DNA of 64,000 bases from Paenibacillus tyrphae. Lineage in GTDB: Bacteria; Bacillota; Bacilli; Paenibacillales; NBRC-103111. The notes under the pieces were generated by a model. It worked only from the letters and a program-made list of their open reading frames with translations, ran no database searches and was not told the DNA's origin. The stretch is taken from assembly GCF_027925525.1 (NCBI RefSeq), contig NZ_BSDJ01000030.1:1-64000 (forward strand), written 5' to 3'. Below, one piece after another: positions 6,073 to 15,177 of this stretch (within the stretch, counting starts at the first letter, position 1; each line of letters opens with the position of its first letter). Position numbers and translations under genes: made by a program.

Positions 6073-8285
6073 ACGGTTTTCAAATGGCGTGGCACGATAT
6101 CCGGCAAATGTGGAGCTCCAACATGGCGCGCCGCTCGGTGCTCGGCTTGATGGTCCTGCCGCTTATGTATAGTTTCATTTATTTATGGGCGTTTTGGAAT
6201 CCGACCGATTTTTTGCCCCATTTGCCGCTGGCGGTCGTTAACCTGGATCGCGGCTTGTCGCAGAGCGGCAACCCGGTGAATCTGGGCCGGGAGCTTACGG
6301 ACAAGCTGCTTGCCGACAAGCAGACGTCCTGGACGGAAGTCAGTCCGGAGCAAGGGGCGGAAGGGATCGAGAAGCTGCGTTATTTTATGGTGCTGACGAT
6401 CCCGCCGGACTTCACCGAAACGGCCTATAGCCCGGGCACGCCGCAGCCCAGAGCGAGTCAGCTTTCGTACGCCGTCAACGAAGGGGCCAACATGCTCGGC
6501 GTCAAAGTGGTGCGCAGCGTGATGGATAAGGTTGCACACGAGTTGGAGCAGCAAATGACGGAGAAATATGTGCGCATCATCTTCGACCAAATTCTAAATG
6601 GCGGCGAAGGGCTGAAGAAGGCAGCCGATGGGGCGGCCAAGCTGGCGGAAGGAACGAAGAAGGCGCAGGATGGCGCGACTTCCTTGCAGGATGGTTTGAA
6701 GCAAGCCCAGGACGGCATGAAGCCGCTGTCGGACGGGCTGACGAAGCTGCTGGACGGCGCGAACCAGCTGGAGAACGGCATCATTCGGCTGGATACGGCC
6801 GTCGGATTAGGCGCAGGAGGCATCGACAAGCTGAATGCGCAGCTATCGAAAATACTGGAGCCGATCAATCAGTTGACGGCTGAGGCGGAGCGGCTCGGCA
6901 AGGTGATCGACGCTTCCGGTCAGTCGCTGAAGTTCGGGCTTAACGCACTGGATGTGATCGGTGCATCGCTGCAGGATACGAATCGGCGAATCGACGAGCT
7001 GCAGCGCGTTTGGGACTCAGGTATAGGCGGCCGATTGCAGAAGCAAAAGGATCAACTTGACGGCGCTATCGCGGATCTGCTGGCGCTTGGCGAGCAGTTC
7101 GGCGAAATTACCGGCAGCGAGCGGTTCAAGGGGGCGGTCGACAAACTGAAGACGGCAAATGCGCAGCGGCTTGAATTAGAGCAGGCCTTACGCGATATGA
7201 AGGCATCGCTTGATCAGATGCGCAGCTCTGCCTCCAAGTCGATCGAGCAGATCAATGTTGCCCGTGACCAGCTCTCGGCGCATATGAACGAGCTGCGGAC
7301 CGGGCTGCAGGCGATGCAGACCACCGTGCGCAACACCTTGGATCAACTGAACAGAAATAAGCAGCTGGTAGACGATTTGTCCGGGCGGCTCGGCCAACTC
7401 GCCAATGGCGTCCATCAGCTGCAGCAGGGCAGCACGGCGCTGGTCGAAGGCCTCAATGCCTTCGGCAGCGGCTTCCATCAGCTGCAGGACGGCGTGACGA
7501 GGCTGTACGACGGCAGTACGCAGCTCTCCGCCGGCCTGAAGGACATTAACGCCGGCCAGCAGGAGCTTGCCGCGAAGCTTGGCGAGGCGGCAGGCATGGC
7601 GGCGATGGACGGGCAGGCGGAGCAGCGGATCAATACGATCGTCTCCCCGGTGAAGGTGACGGAGAACAACCTGCATCCGGTGCCGAATAACGGCACGGGA
7701 TTTGCGCCTTATTTTATCGCGCTGTCCTTGTGGGTAGGATCGCTGGTGCTTTTTTTCGTTATCGATCTGAACAAGGTCGTCTCGATGCCGAAGCGGCCGA
7801 TCTCGTATCTCATCAACAAATATCTTGCGCTGGCTTCTGTCAGCGTGTTTCAGTCGGTGCTTTCGGTCTTCATTCTCCATACGGGACTTGGGATTCCGAC
7901 GGTGCTTCCGGCCATTAACTTATACGGGTTCGCGCTGCTGCTCGGACTGACGTTCGCGGCGATTCTGTTCATGCTGATCTCGATTCTTGGCAGCGATGTG
8001 GGACGTTTCGTCGCCATCGTCATTCTCATGCTCCAACTGACGTCCAGCAGCGGCTCGTATCCCGTTGAGCTGGAAGCGAGGTTTTTCAATTTCATCCATC
8101 CGGCGCTGCCGATGACTTATGCGGTAGAAGGCTTCAGGCACCTGATCTCAATTGGCGATGCCGTAACGATCGCGAACGATGCGCTGATATTGGCCGCATA
8201 CGGCATTGGCGCGCTTGTTGTGCTCTACCTCGTCAAGCGGAAAACGATCATGCATCAGCTTCAGGAGGAGTCCGTGCAATCGTAG
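6069..8285 (+). CDS. yhgE: YhgE/Pip family membrane protein
   Basis: The 738-residue protein has an N-terminal membrane helix (about 20-45) and an extracytoplasmic part with the YhgE N-terminal signature ('PLAVVNLDRG'). A very long coiled-coil region (about 180-520) has spaced Gly repeats ('KLAEGTKKAQDGATSLQDG'). Six C-terminal membrane helices of ABC-2 type follow. Homologues include the Lactococcus phage infection protein Pip and B. subtilis YhgE, which neighbours type VII secretion in some species. No such locus is visible here. ATG 6069 is preferred over GTG 6057, which adds four codons. Confidence 0.88.
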   Translation: MNGFQMAWHDIRQMWSSNMARRSVLGLMVLPLMYSFIYLWAFWNPTDFLPHLPLAVVNLDRGLSQSGNPVNLGRELTDKLLADKQTSWTEVSPEQGAEGIEKLRYFMVLTIPPDFTETAYSPGTPQPRASQLSYAVNEGANMLGVKVVRSVMDKVAHELEQQMTEKYVRIIFDQILNGGEGLKKAADGAAKLAEGTKKAQDGATSLQDGLKQAQDGMKPLSDGLTKLLDGANQLENGIIRLDTAVGLGAGGIDKLNAQLSKILEPINQLTAEAERLGKVIDASGQSLKFGLNALDVIGASLQDTNRRIDELQRVWDSGIGGRLQKQKDQLDGAIADLLALGEQFGEITGSERFKGAVDKLKTANAQRLELEQALRDMKASLDQMRSSASKSIEQINVARDQLSAHMNELRTGLQAMQTTVRNTLDQLNRNKQLVDDLSGRLGQLANGVHQLQQGSTALVEGLNAFGSGFHQLQDGVTRLYDGSTQLSAGLKDINAGQQELAAKLGEAAGMAAMDGQAEQRINTIVSPVKVTENNLHPVPNNGTGFAPYFIALSLWVGSLVLFFVIDLNKVVSMPKRPISYLINKYLALASVSVFQSVLSVFILHTGLGIPTVLPAINLYGFALLLGLTFAAILFMLISILGSDVGRFVAIVILMLQLTSSSGSYPVELEARFFNFIHPALPMTYAVEGFRHLISIGDAVTIANDALILAAYGIGALVVLYLVKRKTIMHQLQEESVQS

Positions 8286-8408
8286 GACGCGGCTCATTGT
8301 ATCGAATTTTACATTTTCTTTACATCGGATTTACCTAGCAGGGCTTGCCTCTCCGTTCCTTCCGTCGGATAATAGACCCAAGCGGTTGAACTAGGGGAGG
8401 AAACGGAT

Positions 8409-9152
8409 ATGACCAAACAACAACCTATTGTCATCGGCCACCGCGGCGCTGCAGGAGAGGCGCCGGAAAATACCCTGGCCTCGTTCGAGCTTGCCCTACG
8501 GCAAGGTGCGGACGCAATCGAGCTGGACGTGCACCTGTCGGCCGACGGGGAAGTGATCGTCTGCCATGACCACACGGTCGGACGTACGACGGACGGCACC
8601 GGCGCCATCGCGGAGATGACGGTGACGGAGCTGAAGGGGCTGGACGCCGGACGCTGGTTCGACGAACGGTTCGCCGGAGAGCGGCTGCCCCTGCTGGAAG
8701 AAGTGTTCCAGCTCGTTCCATTGGAAATCATGATCAACGTCGAGGTCAAATGCTCCTATACTCCGCGGCTGGCGGAACGACTGGCAGAGCTGCTTGCACA
8801 GTACAATCGGCTGGACAGTGTTGTTGTCTCGTCTTTTAACCATAAGGTGTTGAAGCAACTGCAAGAGGCGATCCCCAATCTGCGGGCGGGGCTGCTTTAT
8901 GTGGCCAATTTCGTATCGCATCGTCAGATGGCTGCGGCAGCCGAGGGACTGAACGTCTATTCGATTCATCCGCAGCATCATACGATCGATGCCGGGGACG
9001 CGGCCGAAGCGACAGGCTATGGCTTGCGGGTCTACCCTTGGACCGTTAACGAACCGCAAGACCTTCGCCGGATTATCGATGCCGGCGTTTCGGGGATCAT
9101 TACGGATTTTCCGGGTCGTCTCAGAAACCTGTTAAACGAAGAAAAGGCATAA
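8409..9152 (+). CDS. Glycerophosphodiester phosphodiesterase
   Basis: The 247-residue cytoplasmic TIM-barrel enzyme hydrolyses glycerophosphodiesters to glycerol-3-phosphate and an alcohol. The GDPD signature is clear: 'GHRGAAGEAPENTLASFELALRQGADAIELDVHLSADGEVIVCHD' (residues 11-55). It contains the catalytic His pair and metal-binding Glu and Asp. 'INVEVK' and 'TVNEPQDLRRIIDAGVSGIITDFPG' complete the fold. There is no signal peptide, which fits the UgpQ-type cytoplasmic group rather than secreted GlpQ. GGGGAGG precedes the ATG. It is a single-gene unit ended by the terminator at 9170-9224. Confidence 0.92.
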   Translation: MTKQQPIVIGHRGAAGEAPENTLASFELALRQGADAIELDVHLSADGEVIVCHDHTVGRTTDGTGAIAEMTVTELKGLDAGRWFDERFAGERLPLLEEVFQLVPLEIMINVEVKCSYTPRLAERLAELLAQYNRLDSVVVSSFNHKVLKQLQEAIPNLRAGLLYVANFVSHRQMAAAAEGLNVYSIHPQHHTIDAGDAAEATGYGLRVYPWTVNEPQDLRRIIDAGVSGIITDFPGRLRNLLNEEKA

Positions 9153-9169
9153 AAAAGATTTGAATAAGG

Positions 9170-9224
9170 AGCGCATAGGCACGACGGACGATAAGGGTTC
9201 GGAAGCAGCTTGTGCGCTTTTTTT
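9170..9224 (+). terminator. Probable terminator after the glycerophosphodiesterase gene
   Basis: AGCGCA (9170-9175) pairs with TGCGCT (9213-9218) across a long loop and is followed by seven T. The stem is short, so confidence is moderate. Confidence 0.5.
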
Positions 9225-9300
9225 CGTGGGCAATTTTCCCAAAAGGTAACATTCTGCGTCCGTTCGTCCGATAATAAGGAGAGAGATAGGAGGTTTCGCA

Positions 9301-10725
9301 ATGAACAAGATGTATTCTTCATGGTACCGCAAGCTTGCAGTTCTGCTGTCGTTGTCCGTGCTATTGTCGTTGTGGCCCAGACCTGCATCGGCGGAAGTCA
9401 ATGTGTTTCCGGATGTCGATGCGAAGCAGTATGCTTGGGCTGTCGAGTCGATCCGACTTATGGCGAATAAGCAGGTGCTGACGGGGTATCCCGACGGCAA
9501 CTTCCGTCCTAACAAGACGATCAGCAAGGCGGAATGGACGGCTATGGTGTATCGGTTATTTGACAAGTATCGTCCGAACGCTCTGGCTACCGGGATGCAA
9601 AAAATTACTTATTTTACCGATGTTCCCGAACTGCATTGGGCGCATAAGCCCATATCGGAGATTTACGACGGCTCGTTCAAAATTGGAGGGTACGGGCTGA
9701 GCCGGGACGGAAATTTGGCTTTTCGCCCCGATATGCAGCTGACCCGCCTGCAGCTTGCCCAACTGCTGTACGCGTATTTCGACAATCGTTTGATGGAAAA
9801 GCGTTTTAGCGACAATGACGTATGCTCGGTCGTTTCGGAATTGAAAGACGTTCCGGTCAAAATGTTCAAAACGGAAGCGGAATACCAAGTCGCCCAAGCG
9901 GACGGACGATATGTCGAGGACGGCTTGATGGACGTGGAAAGCAACGATGTGTTCGTCACGCTCATTCTCGGCAAAAACACCGGGGACTGCAGGCTGGGCG
10001 GGGACGAGCTGTCCAATGTACAGGCCAAAGCGCTGGCCAGCCTCAAAGCAAGCGGCATTATGACGCCGAACGATCAGGGCTATTTCCGTCCGAAAGACTA
10101 CGTGACCCGCGCCGAAGCGGTGACGATTCTGGACCGTGTGTACACGTATCTGAAAAAGAACGGCTGGCTCTGGGATTACACGACGGTTGATTTAGCGCTT
10201 CCTTTCAATCCGGCCGGGACAGGGACGGATTCGGGCAGCATCGGCGGTTCGAACGGATCTTCCGGCAGCAGCAGCTTCAATAACAACCCGAACAGCAATA
10301 CGATCACGCCACCGAACGGCGGCTACTCGCAGGACGGTTCGATCAATTGGTCGGATAAATCGATCGTTAGAGTCACCGACTATTTTGACGACAAGGGCGT
10401 TATCGTGAAAAATCTGCAGCAGAAGGGCGAAATCGAGGCCGCCGTGCAGCCAAAAGGGGCCAGATATTTGACCATTACGTTGAAGTCTGACGAGAAGGTC
10501 GATATGTACGTGATCGTTGACGGCCGCGTCGGCTTCGTCAAGCAGGAGGAGTTTCCGCTAACGCTACAAGTCAGCGGTGTGACGACGGTCGGCCTCCGCT
10601 CGCAGCTGCGCAATCCGGACAAGAACAAGCGAACCGACGATCTGACGACGCTGTCGGTGCAATTGTCGGACGTAGAGCCGAGCAAGAAGAAGGAGAAGAC
10701 CAAATCGACTACGACGAAGCCTTAA
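9301..10725 (+). CDS. S-layer homology (SLH) domain surface protein
   Basis: The 474-residue secreted protein has a signal peptide (about 1-31, ending ASA). Three SLH repeats follow: 'FPDVDAKQYAWAVESIRLMANKQVLTGYPDGNFRPNKTISKAEW' (from about 36), a second diverged copy around 105-165, and a third around 240-290 ('VTRAEAVTILDRVY'). Then comes a low-complexity Gly/Ser/Asn linker (about 305-350) and a beta-rich C-terminal domain with a Lys/Thr-rich tail. SLH domains bind pyruvylated secondary wall polymer, so a cell-wall-attached protein is expected. The C-terminal domain is not recognised. Confidence 0.88.
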   Translation: MNKMYSSWYRKLAVLLSLSVLLSLWPRPASAEVNVFPDVDAKQYAWAVESIRLMANKQVLTGYPDGNFRPNKTISKAEWTAMVYRLFDKYRPNALATGMQKITYFTDVPELHWAHKPISEIYDGSFKIGGYGLSRDGNLAFRPDMQLTRLQLAQLLYAYFDNRLMEKRFSDNDVCSVVSELKDVPVKMFKTEAEYQVAQADGRYVEDGLMDVESNDVFVTLILGKNTGDCRLGGDELSNVQAKALASLKASGIMTPNDQGYFRPKDYVTRAEAVTILDRVYTYLKKNGWLWDYTTVDLALPFNPAGTGTDSGSIGGSNGSSGSSSFNNNPNSNTITPPNGGYSQDGSINWSDKSIVRVTDYFDDKGVIVKNLQQKGEIEAAVQPKGARYLTITLKSDEKVDMYVIVDGRVGFVKQEEFPLTLQVSGVTTVGLRSQLRNPDKNKRTDDLTTLSVQLSDVEPSKKKEKTKSTTTKP

Positions 10726-10817
10726 GTTAGGCCGGATGCTTAGCTGGGATAAAGGATTGCCGTAAGGATCATACTAAACGGTGTCTTCCCGACAAAACGG
10801 ACAACCGGAGGTTTTCC

Positions 10818-10994
10818 ATGGCATCCAGCAGAGGACATCAAGGCGCGCACGGCATAGGACAAGCGGAGGAGCAGCTCGCCAATCAGGCGGACGCAGCGGC
10901 CGCCATCCAAGGGCAGAGCGAGACGGATCTAGACGTGCTCGAAGCTGCGCGCCAATATCAGAACGAAGAGGAGAAGGTTCTCGACGAACCCTGA
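10818..10994 (+). CDS. Small acidic hypothetical protein (58 aa)
   Basis: ATG 10818 follows CCGGAGG at ideal spacing and the gene ends at TGA 10994, directly before a strong terminator. The product is helical and Ala/Gln/Glu-rich ('EEQLANQADAAAAIQGQSE'), ending in an acidic 'EEEKVLDEP'. There is no membrane segment or Cys. The family is not recognised; small acidic Firmicute proteins of this kind are often stress or spore related, which is only a guess. Confidence 0.65.
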   Translation: MASSRGHQGAHGIGQAEEQLANQADAAAAIQGQSETDLDVLEAARQYQNEEEKVLDEP

Positions 10995-11006
10995 TCCTGA
11001 TGTACG

Positions 11007-11046
11007 AAAACGAAGCCCGGACGAATAGGTCCGGGCTTCGTTATGT
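11007..11046 (+). terminator. Strong intrinsic terminator
   Basis: A perfect 12-bp stem (11011-11022 with 11029-11040) with a 6-base loop lies between the small acidic gene and the convergent DUF2621 gene. It is flanked by AAAA upstream and TTATGTTTGTT downstream, so it may act in both directions. Confidence 0.8.
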
Positions 11047-11063
11047 TTGTTCGAAAAAGCAAT

Positions 11064-11513
11064 TTATTGAAGCAGATGTTTGAACGGGCTGTAGTCGATC
11101 TGCTTTTTGTCCAAATACGAGGTCAGACTGCGGTAATCGCGCTTGGGCGTTGCCAAGATATACCCCTCGATGCAATGCTCCCGCGTGACCGCGTCGGCCT
11201 TCGCCTCCAGCGCCACTTGTCCGATCCGGGCAGCGATGGAATGCTTAGCGATGTCGCGGAACGGAGTAGGCACGGGCTCGACCAGCATGTCGAGAAACGC
11301 TTTGGAGTCTTCCGTCCACAGGTGGCGGGACGATTCGACGTAATGATTTTGCCAATCCAGCTTCGATTTGCCGTCCTCCCGGGGGAGCACCTTGAAAAAC
11401 TTGCGGAACATAAAGTAGCCGCCCACCGACATCATGAACAGCAGCACGAATACCCAAAAAATGATAAACCACATAAACCCCTCGGCCGGGGCATCGTTCA
11501 TCATATACCACAT
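11064..11513 (-). CDS. DUF2621 family membrane protein
   Basis: The 149-residue protein has one N-terminal membrane helix ('FMWFIIFWVFVLLFMMSVGGYFMF', residues 13-36). A conserved cytoplasmic domain follows, with 'DWQNHYVESSRHLWTEDSK' and 'EPVPTPFRDIAKHSIAARIGQVALE'. This resembles the uncharacterised DUF2621 family of Bacilli. AGGGAGGTGAACG precedes the start. It is a single gene convergent with the small acidic gene and divergent from nfo. Confidence 0.65.
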   Translation of the reverse strand: MWYMMNDAPAEGFMWFIIFWVFVLLFMMSVGGYFMFRKFFKVLPREDGKSKLDWQNHYVESSRHLWTEDSKAFLDMLVEPVPTPFRDIAKHSIAARIGQVALEAKADAVTREHCIEGYILATPKRDYRSLTSYLDKKQIDYSPFKHLLQ

Positions 11514-11658
11514 GAAACGTTCACCTCCCTTCCATTATACCTCACTTTCCGCTGGAGGAAAACGGAACCTACAAGAGAATATTTCCTATTCTAGATTTCT
11601 TGTCCCGATCCTAGTAAAATAGATGAAAGTAAGATGAACAAAGGAGTGATTCCCGGTC

Positions 11659-12786
11659 ATGGTCAGAATCGGATCGCACGTTTCGTTTTCGGATAAGGGG
11701 CTGCTGAATGCGGCTAACGAAGCCGTCTCTTACGGCTCCGGAACGTTTATGATTTATACGGGGGCGCCGCAGAATACGCGCCGCAAACCGATCGAAAATC
11801 AATATATCGAAGAAGGTAAAGCCGTGATGGAGCAGCATGGCATCGGAGAGATTATCGTCCATGCTCCGTATATTATCAATCTGGGCTCCTACAAGGATGA
11901 CACGTACGAGCTGGCGGTCCGCTTCCTGCAGGAAGAAATCCGCCGTACGGATTATCTCGGCGTGAAGCAGATCGTGCTTCATCCCGGGGCTTATACGGAC
12001 AAGGATGCCGAGTACGGGCTCGCACGCATCGCGCAGGGATTGAATGAAGTGCTGAGCGGCGTGAAGGATACGAATGTCAACATCGCGCTGGAAACGATGG
12101 CAGGCAAGGGCACGGAGATGGGCCGCAGCTTCGAGGAGCTGGCTACCATCATCGAGAAGGTGGAAGACAACGGCAAGCTGACCGTCTGCTTCGATACGTG
12201 CCACGTCAGCGATGCGGGCTACGATATCGTTAACGATCTGGACGGTGTGCTGGAGCAGTTCGACCGCACGGTCGGGTTGGACCGCATTGCCGTCGTGCAT
12301 CTGAACGACAGCAAAAACCCGAAAGGCGCGTCCAAAGACCGCCACGCCCCCGTTGGTGCCGGTTGGATCGGCTTCCAAGCGATGCATAACGTCGTTCACC
12401 ATGAGAAGCTGAAGCATCTGCCGTTCATTCTGGAGACGCCGTGGATCGGCAAGGAAGACAGCTCGCAGCGGCCGATGTACGAAGCGGAAATCGCGCTGCT
12501 CGGCGGCACGGTCAAAACGCGTTTCGGCGACGGCTTCCTGTCGGATGTCGAGCGACTGGCTCATTTCTTCACGAAGCAGGATATCGATCCGAGAGCGTAC
12601 GTGCTGCAAACTTGGGAAGTGCTCAAGACGGATGCCAAGGCGAAAAAGGCAGACGGCCGCGAACCGATGGAGCGCTTGTACGACCTGATCGTCGCAGACA
12701 GCCTGTTCCCTGAGCTGAACGAGGAACAAATTAACCACCGGCTGACCGCGTGGTTTGCGGGCGAGCATTTGTTCGCCACGGTATAA
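11659..12786 (+). CDS. nfo: Endonuclease IV (AP endonuclease) with C-terminal extension
   Basis: This class II AP endonuclease cuts 5' of abasic sites in base excision repair. Zinc-ligand motifs appear in order in the TIM barrel: 'IVHAPY', 'VLHPGAY', 'ALETMAGKG', '[13 protein letters not shown]', 'VVHLNDSKN', 'DRHAPVGAG' and 'LETPW'. At 375 residues it is about 80 longer than usual bacterial Nfo. The extra C-terminal part (about 290-375, '[19 protein letters not shown]') is helical and of unknown role. purU starts 44 bases downstream, so the two may be co-transcribed. Confidence 0.92.
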   Translation: MVRIGSHVSFSDKGLLNAANEAVSYGSGTFMIYTGAPQNTRRKPIENQYIEEGKAVMEQHGIGEIIVHAPYIINLGSYKDDTYELAVRFLQEEIRRTDYLGVKQIVLHPGAYTDKDAEYGLARIAQGLNEVLSGVKDTNVNIALETMAGKGTEMGRSFEELATIIEKVEDNGKLTVCFDTCHVSDAGYDIVNDLDGVLEQFDRTVGLDRIAVVHLNDSKNPKGASKDRHAPVGAGWIGFQAMHNVVHHEKLKHLPFILETPWIGKEDSSQRPMYEAEIALLGGTVKTRFGDGFLSDVERLAHFFTKQDIDPRAYVLQTWEVLKTDAKAKKADGREPMERLYDLIVADSLFPELNEEQINHRLTAWFAGEHLFATV

Positions 12787-12830
12787 GAAAAGACATTCTA
12801 TGTTTTGACAACGAAGGAGATCAACAACGC

Positions 12831-13724
12831 ATGGTTTCGAATGTTACTTCCAAATCGAAAAGCACGAATTTGACGAATCGCGCGCGGATGCTCGTGTCCT
12901 GCCCGGACCGGCCCGGTATCGTGGCTGCGGTATCGCGCTTCCTGTACGAGCACGGCGCCAACATCGTACAATCCGATCAATATACGATGGACCCGGAGGG
13001 TGGGTTATTCTTCATTCGAATCGAGTTCGATTTGGACAACCTGGATGCGCGCCGCGAGCAGTTGAAGGCCGATTTTGCCGTGGTTGCCGCGGAATTCAAC
13101 ATGAAGTGGAGCATTACCCGGGCAAGCCGCAAGAAGAGACTCGCGATCTTCGTCTCGAAGGAGGACCATTGCCTGCTGGAGCTGCTGTGGCACTGGCAGT
13201 CGGGCGACCTGGATGCCGATATCGCGATGGTCATCAGCAACCACGACGATATGCGCGGGCTGGTGGAGCCGCTCGGCATTCCGTACCATCATATTCCGGT
13301 CACGCCCGATACGAAGGCGGAGGCGGAGAAGCGGCAGCTTGAACTGGTTAGCGGTCAAGTGGACGTCGTCATTTTGGCCCGCTATATGCAGATTATTTCG
13401 CCGAAATTTATCGAGCACTTCCCGAACAAAATCATCAATATCCATCACTCGTTCCTTCCTGCCTTTGTGGGCGGCAAGCCGTATGCGCAGGCGTACAACC
13501 GCGGCGTGAAAATTATCGGCGCTACTGCGCATTATGTCACGGAGGAGCTGGACGGCGGACCGATTATCGAGCAGGACGTCCAGCGGGTAAGCCACCGCGA
13601 CAACGTGGACGATTTGAAGCGGATCGGCCGCCATATCGAGCGTACGGTACTGGCGCGTGCCGTCAACTGGCACGTCGAGGACCGGGTTATCGTGCATCAG
13701 AACAAAACGGTTGTGTTTAGTTAA
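12831..13724 (+). CDS. purU: Formyltetrahydrofolate deformylase
   Basis: PurU hydrolyses 10-formyl-THF to formate and THF, balancing one-carbon pools. The 297-residue product has an N-terminal ACT domain ('LVSCPDRPGIVAAVSRFLYEHGANIVQSDQY') and a C-terminal formyl-transferase fold. The active-site motifs 'INIHHSFLPAFVGGKPY' and 'IIGATAHYVTEELDGGPII' are present. ATG 12831 was chosen because GAAGGAGAT sits 8 bases upstream; in-frame codons further up lack a site and overlap nfo. The folD-fchA operon at 56 kb acts in the same pathway. Confidence 0.93.
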   Translation: MVSNVTSKSKSTNLTNRARMLVSCPDRPGIVAAVSRFLYEHGANIVQSDQYTMDPEGGLFFIRIEFDLDNLDARREQLKADFAVVAAEFNMKWSITRASRKKRLAIFVSKEDHCLLELLWHWQSGDLDADIAMVISNHDDMRGLVEPLGIPYHHIPVTPDTKAEAEKRQLELVSGQVDVVILARYMQIISPKFIEHFPNKIINIHHSFLPAFVGGKPYAQAYNRGVKIIGATAHYVTEELDGGPIIEQDVQRVSHRDNVDDLKRIGRHIERTVLARAVNWHVEDRVIVHQNKTVVFS

Positions 13725-13742
13725 TTTTATATCCGTATGCGA

Positions 13743-13795
13743 AGCGAAGAGCCGCACTTTCCGAGAATAGGGAGGGCGGAGGTCTTCGCTTTTTT
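13743..13795 (+). terminator. Intrinsic terminator after purU
   Basis: AGCGAAGA (13743-13750) pairs with TCTTCGCT (13783-13790) and six T follow. Confidence 0.65.
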
Positions 13796-13852
13796 ATATG
13801 ACCCGATGGCGGGAATATGCGAAAAGTCGATTTCCATGCCGAAAAGGAGTAG

Positions 13853-14290
<438 letters not shown>

Positions 14291-14327
14291 GAAGGCAAGA
14301 CGTTCGACGGTATTTGCGGAAGCAAAG

Positions 14328-14364
14328 AAAAACCGGAATGCCGATAGCGCATTTCCGGTTTTTT
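14328..14364. terminator. Bidirectional terminator
   Basis: AAACCGGAAA-type and TTTCCGGTTT-type arms are flanked by A and T runs, so the hairpin can end both the VOC gene and the convergent DUF2178 gene. Confidence 0.8.
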
Positions 14365-14399
14365 GTGCGTGGGTCTGCTCGCGATGGGCATAACCGTAT

Positions 14400-14786
14400 T
14401 TATTTGAACCGGCGTACGTAAAACAGCTGAACGACCGGATACAGCACCAGGCAAAAGCATAGAGCGAGGAACAGCGAAAGGTTCCCGAAATCGTCCTTGC
14501 GGACAAAGACGATCCGGTCGGCGATCCAAAACACGAACAAAGCCACTGTTAAAATGTGATAGCTAATTTTGGCGCTTTTCGCTGCGATAATTTTCCCCAT
14601 CTCGTCCTGCTGCGCTTTGCGGTCCGTACCCCAGGTCAAAAATTGAAGGCAGACGGCCAGAGCTATGACAACCGACGTTACGCTCGACGTGCCGATCGTT
14701 CCGTTCTTATAATCCTTAACGGCCATCGCTGCAAGTAATACAAGCAGCGCCGCTAAAAAGATAGACATTCCTAAACGTACTTTCAT
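14400..14786 (-). CDS. DUF2178-like integral membrane protein
   Basis: The 128-residue protein has four membrane helices (about 5-22, 35-52, 72-92, 98-118). A charged loop ('WGTDRKAQQDEMGKIIAAKSAK') carries the family's 'DE....I..KS...S' pattern. Such proteins are typically paired with a small XRE regulator, as here, 21 bases upstream in the same direction. Function is unknown. Confidence 0.65.
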   Translation of the reverse strand: MKVRLGMSIFLAALLVLLAAMAVKDYKNGTIGTSSVTSVVIALAVCLQFLTWGTDRKAQQDEMGKIIAAKSAKISYHILTVALFVFWIADRIVFVRKDDFGNLSLFLALCFCLVLYPVVQLFYVRRFK

Positions 14787-14807
14787 CGTAATATTCCTCC
14801 AATTATG

Positions 14808-15023
14808 CTAATCTTGTTGTTCTTCTGAGTTGTCCCGGTATATAAACAGCTCATCCACTCGGCAATGAAGCTGCTCCGCTAGTCGGAAAGCCAAGAGCAA
14901 GCTCGGATCGTACTTGTTGTTTTCAATCGCGTTGATCGTCTGTCTGGAGACGTCGCAGCCGGAGGCCAAATCTTCCTGAGACAGTCCTCTGGCTTTCCTC
15001 ATTTCTCGGATACGGTTTTCCAT
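14808..15023 (-). CDS. XRE family transcriptional regulator
   Basis: The 71-residue product is a single Cro/C1-type helix-turn-helix ('IREMRKARGLSQEDLASGCDVSRQTINAIENNKYDPSLLLAFRLAEQL') with a short tail. Start ATG 15023 is preferred (AAAGGGTG upstream); the longer in-frame version would extend back into its own operator. It leads a two-gene unit with the DUF2178 membrane protein. An 18-bp palindrome covers the likely transcription start, suggesting autoregulation. Confidence 0.9.
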   Translation of the reverse strand: MENRIREMRKARGLSQEDLASGCDVSRQTINAIENNKYDPSLLLAFRLAEQLHCRVDELFIYRDNSEEQQD

Positions 15024-15046
15024 GGCCACACCCTTTAGCACCAAAA

Positions 15047-15098
15047 TGTAAAACATGTTTTACAAAAACAATGTACCAATCCTCAATGGATATGTCAA
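15047..15098 (-). promoter_or_regulatory. Promoter and palindromic operator of the XRE unit
   Basis: On the minus strand TTGACA (15093-15098), a 17-base spacer and TACATT (15070-15075) form a promoter. Immediately downstream is a perfect 18-bp palindrome at 15047-15064 (TGTAAAACA/TGTTTTACA). Its half-site recurs loosely as TGTAAAAA near 15102-15112. The layout is that of a repressor operator. Confidence 0.75.
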
Positions 15099-15177
15099 AT
15101 GCTTTTTACATTTTTGTTGGGGGAAATAAAAAAGACGGCGCCGATTATGGTTAAACCGGTTCCGTCTATTATAGCCA

